Source: JANNVZ01 sp031418455 (lineage in GTDB: Bacteria > Bacteroidota > Bacteroidia > Flavobacteriales_D > Sanyastnellaceae). From it: DNA of 16,726 bases. The notes under the pieces are model-generated. The model did no database searches. It worked only from the letters and a program-made list of their open reading frames with translations, and was not told the DNA's origin. Shown here piece after piece: positions 8,462-15,596 of this stretch. Each line of letters opens with the position of its first letter. Position 1 is the stretch's first letter. Position numbers and translations under genes: made by a program. The stretch is taken from contig JANOXJ010000224.1 of the NCBI GenBank assembly GCA_031418455.1, forward strand, positions 1-16,726. The letters are read 5' to 3'.

Positions 8462-9487
8462 TTACTTAATTAATCGCAACAACTCATCTGCCATTTTATT
8501 TAAATCTGCTTCCATTCCAAACTCCACAATTTTCGTTTTAGTCATACCTCTCTCTTCCATGTTTTTGCCATAGTTCTTGTCGTAATACTGAAACATTATT
8601 TGTACCCAACCTTCCAAATCATTTGCATCTAAATACTCCAAGGCTAATTTCAACCTATCGCCTCCCAGCCGTTTTTCCAGCATTTTAGTTTTGTCTTTTA
8701 AATCCGAAATGGGGAAACAACCATACTCTAGTAATATCAATTGCTGTCGCATAGCCATGTCGCGCTCCATTCTTATGGCTGGAGCTTCGCATATTTGTTT
8801 GAAAAAAGGAGAGGGAATTTTTACACGACCTATCCAGGTACTTTCATCTTCCAGCCAAATAGTGCCACTATCAAACTGTGCAAGCTGCAAAGCCAATAGA
8901 TTTTCAAACTGCTCTACACTTGGTTGTGCCAGCTGCCCTAGACTGCCAAAGGCTGAACCCTTGTGATGTGCCAGGCCTTCAAGGTCAATCACATTTGCTT
9001 GCATGGTTTTTAAGGTGTGCAACAAGGCTGTTTTGCCAGAGCCTGTTTTGCCGGAAAGCACCATTAAATTTTTGGGGTTAGTAAACTCCTCCAGCACATA
9101 ATGCCTAAATCTTTTATAGCCGCTTTTGAGCAAGAGCACATCGAAACCGGCCATTTTAAGCAGCCATGCAATAATGTTGCTGCGCAAGCCACCTCGCCAG
9201 CAATACACCAATATTCTTTTATCAGGAGCATGCAGCGCGGCTTGGTCTATATAATCGGCAAACTTGTGTCCCACGAGTTGAAATCCCCTTTTTACAGCTG
9301 CTTCATGTCCATGTTCTTTATAAGTAAGGCCCACCACATGGCGCTCCTCGTTATTTAAAAGCGGCAAATTTTTAGCACCCGGAATATGTGCATGTTCAAA
9401 CTCCTTGGGACTGCGCGCATCAAGCAATACTCTATCGCTAATGGTAGCAATATCTTTTACACATTTTATGTCCAATATTGATGGCAT
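8462..9487 (-). CDS. mnmH (selU/ybbB): tRNA 2-selenouridine synthase
   Basis: MnmH replaces the sulfur of 2-thiouridine at the wobble position of certain tRNAs (Lys, Glu, Gln) with selenium, through a geranylated intermediate, using selenophosphate from SelD. The 341-residue protein has an N-terminal rhodanese domain (about 3-128) with the active cysteine in YCWRGG at position 96, close to the E. coli position. The following P-loop domain has Walker A GKTGSGKT at 146-153, followed by the family's LEGLAHHKGSAFG block at 169-181. The length is slightly shorter than the roughly 364 residues of E. coli YbbB but covers both domains. It is the first gene of a co-directional run and is directly followed by selD (1-nt gap). 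I found no convincing promoter in the short upstream spacer, although one imperfect TAnnTTTG-like site is present. Confidence 0.97.
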   Translation of the reverse strand: MPSILDIKCVKDIATISDRVLLDARSPKEFEHAHIPGAKNLPLLNNEERHVVGLTYKEHGHEAAVKRGFQLVGHKFADYIDQAALHAPDKRILVYCWRGGLRSNIIAWLLKMAGFDVLLLKSGYKRFRHYVLEEFTNPKNLMVLSGKTGSGKTALLHTLKTMQANVIDLEGLAHHKGSAFGSLGQLAQPSVEQFENLLALQLAQFDSGTIWLEDESTWIGRVKIPSPFFKQICEAPAIRMERDMAMRQQLILLEYGCFPISDLKDKTKMLEKRLGGDRLKLALEYLDANDLEGWVQIMFQYYDKNYGKNMEERGMTKTKIVEFGMEADLNKMADELLRLIK

Positions 9488-9565
9488 GCTCAGGGTTGTT
9501 ATAACTATGTTTTTATTGGCTATAAGCCACGGTGCAAAATAACTCGTGAATAGAAATAACTAAAT

Positions 9566-9597
9566 AAAAAAAAACCGCCCTCGTTAGGGCGGTTTTT
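9566..9597 (-). terminator. Intrinsic terminator downstream of the fasciclin gene
   Basis: A perfect 10-bp stem, AAAACCGCCC (9571-9580) with GGGCGGTTTT (9587-9596), encloses the loop TCGTTA. Read on the minus strand it is followed by a run of nine T residues (complement of 9566-9574). It lies about 64 nt past the fasciclin stop codon and separates that gene from mnmH. The T-run on the other strand (9593-9597) would also allow some activity in the plus direction. Confidence 0.92.
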
Positions 9598-9613
9598 CAC
9601 TAAACCTTAAACC

Positions 9614-9643
9614 TATACGGACCACCTTTGGCAATGCCGTATA
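9614..9643. repeat. Inverted repeat in the fasciclin 3' region
   Basis: TATACGG (9614-9620) and CCGTATA (9637-9643) are perfect 7-bp arms. The 16-nt interval contains a small nested CCA/TGG pairing (9622-9624 with 9629-9631). It lies between the fasciclin stop and the terminator, and would fold as an extra stem in the 3' untranslated RNA. It has no T-run, so it is not a second terminator. Function unknown. Confidence 0.35.
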
Positions 9644-9659
9644 AAACGAAACACCTGTT

Positions 9660-10217
9660 TTACTTAGGTAGTAATACAGAGTCAATCACATGAATTACAC
9701 CATTGCTTTGGTATACATCATATACATTCATATTTGCTGAATTACCTTTTTCATCCATTACAGTAATGTTGTGTTCACCATTCATAGTGAATGTAAGAAA
9801 ACCACCTTGTACTGTTTGAAGTTTTGCCATTCCCTTTCCTTTTTTTATTTCAGCCACCAATGCATTGAAATCATATTTACCTGCTAATACATGGTAAGTA
9901 AGCACGGCAGATAGCTGAGCCTTATTTTCTTGTTTCAATAGCGTTTCCACTGTTCCGGCCGGTAGGTTTTCAAAAGCATCGTTTACCGGGGCAAAAACCG
10001 TGAACGGACCTGTACTGGATAGTGTAGCCACCAGTTCTGCAGCTTTCACAGCAGCCACTAGGGTAGTGTGGTCTTCACTATTCACAGCATTTTGAATAAT
10101 GTTTTGTGAAGGCAACATGGGTTGGCCACCCACTACTGTATTAGATTCCTTCATTTTAGATTGAGCAAAGGTTCCTACTGAAAGGCACACCATGCAGATT
10201 GCAATTAATTTTTTCAT
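9660..10217 (-). CDS. Secreted fasciclin (FAS1) domain protein
   Basis: This 185-residue protein has a clear Sec signal peptide (about 1-18/19, ending TFAQ) and a single FAS1 domain at about 39-184. The two conserved FAS1 blocks are visible: H1 as FTVFAPVNDAF (72-82) and H2 as GVIHVIDSVLLP (173-184), with the YHV motif at 108-110 between them. Bacterial FAS1 proteins are secreted or surface-associated and usually linked to adhesion or matrix interactions; no ligand can be named here. There is no lipobox and no C-terminal sorting domain, so the product is probably periplasmic or released. It is a single-gene unit: divergent from the PBP gene, with its own terminator 64 nt downstream. I could not find a good promoter match in the 207-nt spacer on this strand. 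Confidence 0.95.
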   Translation of the reverse strand: MKKLIAICMVCLSVGTFAQSKMKESNTVVGGQPMLPSQNIIQNAVNSEDHTTLVAAVKAAELVATLSSTGPFTVFAPVNDAFENLPAGTVETLLKQENKAQLSAVLTYHVLAGKYDFNALVAEIKKGKGMAKLQTVQGGFLTFTMNGEHNITVMDEKGNSANMNVYDVYQSNGVIHVIDSVLLPK

Positions 10218-10319
10218 AATTTTTTTGGTATTGTTTGTTGTTGTTATAGAATCATCTACGCATCAACTTAAATTTTGGATTTTTAAAAACGAAAAAAAAA
10301 TTACATTTAGTAAAATCTA

Positions 10320-10342
10320 CCATTACCAATGGCTATTAACCA
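10320..10342. promoter_or_regulatory. CCATT/AATGG inverted repeat in the divergent spacer
   Basis: CCATT (10320-10324) and AATGG (10328-10332) face each other across 3 nt, and a further CCAT occurs at 10339-10342. This small symmetric cluster sits in the middle of the spacer between the divergent fasciclin and PBP genes, about where an operator could act. Arms of 5 bp are short enough to occur by chance. Confidence 0.15.
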
Positions 10343-10373
10343 TGCGTTATTGAATGAAACAGAAGGAATTACA

Positions 10374-10402
10374 TTTAAGTACCCCTAGCTTCAATATTTT
10401 TG
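10374..10402 (+). promoter_or_regulatory. Candidate Bacteroidota promoter for the PBP gene
   Basis: TATTTTTG (10395-10402) is an exact match to the Bacteroidota -7 consensus TAnnTTTG. A TTTA (10374-10377), one base off the -33 TTTG, lies 17 nt upstream, at the short end of the accepted spacing. Transcription would start near 10407-10410, leaving a short leader before the ATG at 10425. Confidence 0.4.
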
Positions 10403-10424
10403 ACCTCAAATCGTTACTAGTAAC

Positions 10425-12902
10425 ATGCCTGCTAAAAAGACCTCTAAGCCCAACTATAAAAAGCGACTTTGGTGGATAGCCATGTCGCCCGCACTGCTGG
10501 TGGGTTTGCTCATGCTAACCGCTATGATAAGTGGATTGCCCAATGTGCAAACCCTGTCTAATCCTAAAATAAATTTAGCTACCCAAGTACTTGGTATAGA
10601 TGGCAAGGCACTGGGTGCTTATTATAAAGAAAACCGTGCAGATATTCGTTACAAGGAATTGCCACAAAGCCTGGTGGATGCACTTTTGGCTACGGAAGAC
10701 GTGCGATTTAGAGAGCACAGCGGAATGGATTTTAGAGCATTGGCACGCGCTGTATTCAGTGCCGGTAGCGATGGTGGAGCCAGCACACTTACCCAACAGC
10801 TGGCCAAAATGCAGTTTACAATGCAGGAGCGCAAGGGCGGCAAAATTTGGCGCGTATGGCAAAAAATACGTGAGTGGATAATTGCCTGCAGACTGGAGCG
10901 CTTATATACTAAAGATGAAATAATAGCCCTCTACTTAAATCAATACGACTTCTCTAATCAGGCGGTAGGTATAAAAAGCGCGGCACACATCTATTTCGAT
11001 TGCAAGCCGGAAGAGTTGAAATTAGAACAAAGTGCCATGCTGGTGGGAATGCTGAAAAACTCCTCATTGTTTAACCCCATGCGGGAGTCACGCGTAGATA
11101 CAGTGACGCATAGACGTTCGGTAGTACTTAATCAAATGATGAAGTACAACTACATAACCGAGAAGCAATGCGATTCTCTAAAGCAATTGCCCTTAGGTAT
11201 AAACTTTCAGCGCATGAGTCATGATGAAGGTTTGGCACCCTACTTCCGCGAGGTACTTAAAGGTAAACTAGTAGAAATACTTAATGAAAAAGACAGCAAT
11301 GGAAAACCCAAACATGTAAAAGCAGATGGCACCCCTTACGACATATATCGCGATGGACTAAAAGTGTACACCACCATAGACCCGGTAATGCAGAAGTATG
11401 CAGAGTGGGCTGTGGAAGAGCACCTAAAGAAAGAATTGCAGCCTGCCTTTTTCAAAGATGTGGCGCGCAGAAAAAAAGAAAATTTCCCATTTTATAACGG
11501 TATAAGAAAAGAAGATCAGCTGTCCATAATGAAACGTTCCATAATGGAAAGCGACAGGCATAAAATAGATTCAGGCAAACTATGTCCTGACTGCTTAAGA
11601 CCTGCATTTTATATAGCACGCAAAACAGAAGATGGAGTGAACATTTACTTCTGCGATGATGAGAAGGGCGGCTGCGGCCATACGTGGCATGCCCCCACCG
11701 AAGCAGAAATAGAAAAAGAATTTAACACGCCTGTAAAAATGAAGGTGTACACCCACCAAGGCATGAAGGATACTACCATGACACCTATGGATAGTATAAA
11801 ATACAACAAAACCATACTGCATGCCAGCCTAATGGCTATGGAACCACATAGTGGACACGTAAAAGCATGGGTAGGTGGTATAGATTTTAAGCAATTTAAG
11901 TTTGACAATGTGTACCAAAGCGCTCGTCAGGTAGGCTCTACCTTTAAGCCTATAGTATATGCCACTGCTTTAAGAATAGGAGGCAAAAACCCAGGAGATG
12001 TAGTAGATGGTAGTCCTATAACATGGGGCAAATGGACACCGAAAAACAGTGGCGGTGGATATGGCTCATACACCATGCGCTGCGCGCTTGCTAACTCTGT
12101 AAACACAGTAAGCGCTAGGCTTGCTATGAACTATGGCATAGACAATATTATAAGCCTTGCACGCAGACTTGGCATTAAATCGCATTTAGACCCTGTAGGC
12201 CCCATATCGCTTGGTGCAGCCAACATACCGCTGTACGAAATGGTAGGAGCGCTAAGCGCATTTGCCAACAGCGGTGTTTATATAGAACCCACCTTTGTGC
12301 TGCGCATAGAAGATAAGAACGGCACGGTGATATATGAAGCAGAACCTAAAGTAGAGCAAGCACTATCGCCCACTGATGCGTATAAAATGATAACCATGAT
12401 GAAGGCTGTAGTAGATGGCTCGTGCGGCAGTGGCACTGGTGTGCGCCTGCGCGATACACATAAGCCATATGGTGGTATAAAATACCCCACGGCCGGCAAA
12501 ACAGGTACTACACAGAATAACACCGATGGTTGGTTCATGGGCATAACACCTGATTTAATAACCGGTGTTTGGGTAGGTGCACAAGACCCTACTGTTAGGT
12601 TTAGTAGCACTGCCATAGGCCAGGGAGCCAATACAGGTTTGCCCATATATGGCTATTTTATGAAGAAGGTATATGCCGACCCAAGCATAAAAATATCTAC
12701 CGAGGATTTTGCAAAACCTCAAGGGTTTGAAATAGGCAACACCTCCACTGGTGGTCCTGTAAGCTTTAATATTGATGACGACTCCGGTTTGTTCTTGGAA
12801 GAAGTAGATACCACAACGGTAGTAGGCGAAGAAATATTGAAAGAAACCTTGGAAGAAATCGAAGCGGATGGGGGAGAAGAAATTCCTGATAAAGACAATT
12901 AA
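10425..12902 (+). CDS. mrcA/pbpC-like (PBP1A): Class A penicillin-binding protein (PBP1A type) with a cysteine-rich insert
   Basis: This 825-residue bifunctional enzyme builds peptidoglycan: its glycosyltransferase polymerises lipid II and its transpeptidase cross-links the strands. One membrane anchor lies at about 15-36. The GT51 domain (about 55-240) has ATEDVRFREHSG with catalytic Glu91 and GGASTLTQQLAK (117-128). The transpeptidase domain (about 460-750) has the STFK tetrad (Ser505, Lys508), SVN (558-560) and KTGT (692-695), so all three active-site motifs are intact. Between the domains, residues 387-422 contain CPDC, then Cys410 and Cys417, with His419 and His422 close by. This pattern resembles a zinc ribbon and is not a standard part of the family as I know it. 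The C-terminus beyond about 783 is very acidic. The gene is monocistronic, with its own promoter candidate and terminator. The exact class A paralogue name is uncertain. Confidence 0.96.
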   Translation: MPAKKTSKPNYKKRLWWIAMSPALLVGLLMLTAMISGLPNVQTLSNPKINLATQVLGIDGKALGAYYKENRADIRYKELPQSLVDALLATEDVRFREHSGMDFRALARAVFSAGSDGGASTLTQQLAKMQFTMQERKGGKIWRVWQKIREWIIACRLERLYTKDEIIALYLNQYDFSNQAVGIKSAAHIYFDCKPEELKLEQSAMLVGMLKNSSLFNPMRESRVDTVTHRRSVVLNQMMKYNYITEKQCDSLKQLPLGINFQRMSHDEGLAPYFREVLKGKLVEILNEKDSNGKPKHVKADGTPYDIYRDGLKVYTTIDPVMQKYAEWAVEEHLKKELQPAFFKDVARRKKENFPFYNGIRKEDQLSIMKRSIMESDRHKIDSGKLCPDCLRPAFYIARKTEDGVNIYFCDDEKGGCGHTWHAPTEAEIEKEFNTPVKMKVYTHQGMKDTTMTPMDSIKYNKTILHASLMAMEPHSGHVKAWVGGIDFKQFKFDNVYQSARQVGSTFKPIVYATALRIGGKNPGDVVDGSPITWGKWTPKNSGGGYGSYTMRCALANSVNTVSARLAMNYGIDNIISLARRLGIKSHLDPVGPISLGAANIPLYEMVGALSAFANSGVYIEPTFVLRIEDKNGTVIYEAEPKVEQALSPTDAYKMITMMKAVVDGSCGSGTGVRLRDTHKPYGGIKYPTAGKTGTTQNNTDGWFMGITPDLITGVWVGAQDPTVRFSSTAIGQGANTGLPIYGYFMKKVYADPSIKISTEDFAKPQGFEIGNTSTGGPVSFNIDDDSGLFLEEVDTTTVVGEEILKETLEEIEADGGEEIPDKDN

Positions 12903-12921
12903 AAAACGCATTCGCTTATTT

Positions 12922-12962
12922 AAAAAATGAGAGGTCTATAGAAATTATATAGGCCTCTTTTA
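12922..12962. terminator. Bidirectional terminator between the converging PBP and flippase genes
   Basis: AGAGGTCTATA (12930-12940) pairs with TATAGGCCTCT (12948-12958) around the loop GAAATTA. The 11 bp include one position that is a G-U wobble on the plus strand. TTTT follows on the plus strand, and an A-run (12923-12928) gives a T-run on the minus strand. It lies 20 nt after the PBP stop and 18 nt after the flippase stop, so it can serve both. Confidence 0.88.
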
Positions 12963-12979
12963 GTTTACCACCATAGACA

Positions 12980-14458
12980 TTAATTTTTAATTCGCAGCAG
13001 ATACTTATTTGCCATTGCATTAAGCTCAGTAGCCACCTTGGCAGTATAAATGAGCACTACAAAAACCAATGAAAATATACTGCCTTTAATAATAATAGTA
13101 ATGAAGGGCGAACCTGCTACACTTGGCCACCATGCTATAGCTAAAGCCAAAATCAAAGCAAGGCCTACCTTTAGAAAAGCCATATCGTATGGCTGCATAC
13201 CAAATTTTTTCCAAATGAAAATATAACGTAAAAGATTAAACAAAAAATAGGTAATACACATAGCCAAAGCAGAACCTACTATACCGTACAAAGGAATTAA
13301 CCAAAGATTAGTAAGCACTGTTACCACTACCAGTAGTAACATAAAATAAGTATCGTATCTGAAATACTTAGATGTGCCTATAATGATACCATTGGCTCCT
13401 GTAGCCATATCTATCAGGTATCCCAAACCAACTAAAAGTATTACATACTTGCCCTGACTATATGCCGCAGGCATTATTTCCATTACCTCATCTATACACA
13501 GAAAAATTCCGCCCAACATGTAAACACCAAAAATGAATTGATTGAGACATGTTTTGTGATACACTGTTTTAATGTTTTGCAAATCATTGTTCTTCCAGGA
13601 GTCGGCTATAACAGGAGCGGCTATGCGCACAATAGAGCGTGCGGGAATGTGTATAATGCTTCCGAAATATGTAGCAATAGCAAAAACACCTGCAGCACTT
13701 AGGCCCAACTTGTCGTTTACAAGTACTTTGTCTATACTGGAAATAATTAAAGTGCTAAGGCCTGTGATGATAGAATAAATGGCCACACTGCGCATTTCCT
13801 TTCTCAATGTAGGAGTAAGGTAGGTTGTATCGCGCTTTATATGCAACTCATTTTTATGCCAAAGATGTATGCCAAGTAGTATGGCTATGCTGCAAAATGA
13901 TGCACAATAAATACCAAGAAAAAAACTGAACGAAATGGTGCCTAAAAACAAGAACAATGCAGCTACAAGAATTACCACGCGCAACAGCACCTCCTTAATA
14001 AAAACTCCTGCCACGGTGAGATAAACAGAGCGGCTATACGAATCGAAAATATTAAAAATAGCCCAAAAAAATGTGAGTGGTACCAGATAAATAATTTCAT
14101 CAGCAAACAAACGCGACTTCTCATAATTGCGCGCTACTAGACTATCTTTAAAAATAAAAAAGAGAATTAAAAAACCAACAAAACCAAGCAGTGTGACTAT
14201 GAGAGGATAATAAAGAAATCCGTGATGATTTTTTTCGGCATTGCGAAAGTGAGGAAACATGCGAGATATAACACCTGCCATGCCCAAATTGCTCAATGAA
14301 CCTGTAACAATGCTTATAGATATAAGCAAGTTGAGCAAGCCATTTTGCTCAGTACTGAGCAATTTAATATTTACAAAAGCCACAGTAATAAAACCAAGCG
14401 CTGCACCTATGTAAGACATAAGTGCATTCATACCTGCTTGTTTTACTACTATACCCAC
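12980..14458 (-). CDS. wzx-like: Wzx-type lipid-linked oligosaccharide flippase (MVF/MATE superfamily)
   Basis: This 492-residue, very hydrophobic protein has about 12-14 membrane segments and belongs to the polysaccharide-exporter group. Such proteins flip undecaprenyl-linked oligosaccharides, or related glycolipids, across the inner membrane. The N-terminus MGIVVKQAGMNAL, followed by a first helix around YIGAALGFITV, fits the MGxVxxQ start common in Bacteroidota members of this family. I therefore accept the GTG at 14458 as the start codon: no in-frame ATG exists between it and the upstream stop, and the first internal ATG (residue 10) would remove the conserved start. It lies 51 nt downstream of pseI on the same strand, with no terminator between. 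This suggests it exports a glycan containing pseudaminic acid, although the sequence alone does not show the substrate. Confidence 0.9.
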   Translation of the reverse strand: MGIVVKQAGMNALMSYIGAALGFITVAFVNIKLLSTEQNGLLNLLISISIVTGSLSNLGMAGVISRMFPHFRNAEKNHHGFLYYPLIVTLLGFVGFLILFFIFKDSLVARNYEKSRLFADEIIYLVPLTFFWAIFNIFDSYSRSVYLTVAGVFIKEVLLRVVILVAALFLFLGTISFSFFLGIYCASFCSIAILLGIHLWHKNELHIKRDTTYLTPTLRKEMRSVAIYSIITGLSTLIISSIDKVLVNDKLGLSAAGVFAIATYFGSIIHIPARSIVRIAAPVIADSWKNNDLQNIKTVYHKTCLNQFIFGVYMLGGIFLCIDEVMEIMPAAYSQGKYVILLVGLGYLIDMATGANGIIIGTSKYFRYDTYFMLLLVVVTVLTNLWLIPLYGIVGSALAMCITYFLFNLLRYIFIWKKFGMQPYDMAFLKVGLALILALAIAWWPSVAGSPFITIIIKGSIFSLVFVVLIYTAKVATELNAMANKYLLRIKN

Positions 14459-14509
14459 TTTACTGATATTAATGTGATTTTAAAAAAAATAAGATAACAT
14501 CTAAACTCC

Positions 14510-15532
14510 TTACTGCAACAAATCATTTTGCAACGGTGTTCCACTCTTTATGTCTTTGGCCGCTCTTTTGCCCACCACCGAGTCCCAATACTTTGGGGCC
14601 AAACCCAAAGCCGGGCGAATTATTTTTAAGTTAGTTTCATTGAGCACTTCTCCCGCAGCTATGTCTTTAGATACATAGATAGATCGCTTGTACAACAAGC
14701 TCTTTTTCTCAACATCCTGTACATTCAATTGAATTTTGCCAAGCGCCTGATATGCTCTTTCTGTTTCCTCCACCAACATTTTTAGTTCGTGAGGTTCCAT
14801 GCTAAAAGCGCTGTCCACGCCACCTTCTGCTCTGCTAAGAGTAAAATGTTTTTCAATAACTCTAACTCCCAATGCTACACTCGCTACCGATACACCAATA
14901 CCCATTGTATGGTCTGACAAACCAATTTCGCACTTGAATTTTTCCCTCATAAAAGGAATAGTGTTTAGGTTAGTATTTTCTGCCGTAGCCGGATAAGTGC
15001 TTGTGCACTTGAGCAAAATAATTTCTTTGCAACCCGCCTTGCGTAGCACCTCCACACTTTCCTCTACATCTTCCAAAGTAGCCACGCCAGTGCTCATTAT
15101 TACAGGTTTGCCTGTAGCCGCTACCTTTTTTAGCAATGGGTGATGTGTGTTTTCAAAAGAGGCTATTTTATACAAAGGCACATTTAACGACTCTAAAAAA
15201 TCCACTGCGCTCTCATCAAAAGGCGAACTAAAAGCGAGCATACCTAACTCCATTGCCCTATCAAAAATGGGCTTATGCCACTCCCAAGGTGTATAGGCCT
15301 TGCTATACAAATCGTACAATTCCTCGCCATTCCAAAGAGAATTTTTATCTTCAATTGTGTAAGCTCCGCGCATAGTAATAGTGTCAGCAGTGTAAGTTTG
15401 CAACTTTAGTGCATGTGCACCGCTGGCAGCAGCAGCCTCCACTATATCCAATGCCCGCTGCAGAGATTGGTTGTGGTTGCCGCTCATTTCGGCTATTACA
15501 AATGGTTTGGTGAGCGATGTGAGGAATGACAT
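14510..15532 (-). CDS. pseI: Pseudaminic acid synthase
   Basis: PseI condenses 2,4-diacetamido-2,4,6-trideoxy-L-altrose with phosphoenolpyruvate to form the nonulosonic acid pseudaminic acid, in the cytoplasm. The 340-residue protein has a NeuB-type TIM barrel (about 10-270). It opens with FVIAEMSGNHNQS (11-23) and ALKLQTYTADT (41-51), the form seen in PseI rather than in sialic acid synthase. The metal-binding histidines appear as His208 in GLSDHT and His229 in EKHFT. SAFSMEPHEL (241-250) is also PseI-like. A C-terminal SAF (antifreeze-like) domain covers about 283-340, with RPALGLAPKYWDSVVG. The upstream neighbour provides the preceding step of the same pathway (PseG), which supports the assignment over NeuB or LegI. 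The gene is 64 nt downstream of that neighbour and likely cotranscribed. Confidence 0.95.
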   Translation of the reverse strand: MSFLTSLTKPFVIAEMSGNHNQSLQRALDIVEAAAASGAHALKLQTYTADTITMRGAYTIEDKNSLWNGEELYDLYSKAYTPWEWHKPIFDRAMELGMLAFSSPFDESAVDFLESLNVPLYKIASFENTHHPLLKKVAATGKPVIMSTGVATLEDVEESVEVLRKAGCKEIILLKCTSTYPATAENTNLNTIPFMREKFKCEIGLSDHTMGIGVSVASVALGVRVIEKHFTLSRAEGGVDSAFSMEPHELKMLVEETERAYQALGKIQLNVQDVEKKSLLYKRSIYVSKDIAAGEVLNETNLKIIRPALGLAPKYWDSVVGKRAAKDIKSGTPLQNDLLQ

Positions 15533-15596
15533 ATGATTAAATACAGTATGCTAAAAATTATTGAATTAAGACAACATTAATTATAAAACCGAGCAG

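Noticed and set aside
9535..9542. TTATTTTG on the minus strand as a -7 element for mnmH
   Set aside because: It has one mismatch to TAnnTTTG and no TTTG at 17-23 nt upstream, so it is not supported well enough to list as a promoter.
12278..12911. Minus-strand open frames of about 120 codons opposite the transpeptidase region of the PBP
   Set aside because: They are antisense to intact KTGT-containing coding sequence, have low-complexity composition and no domain.
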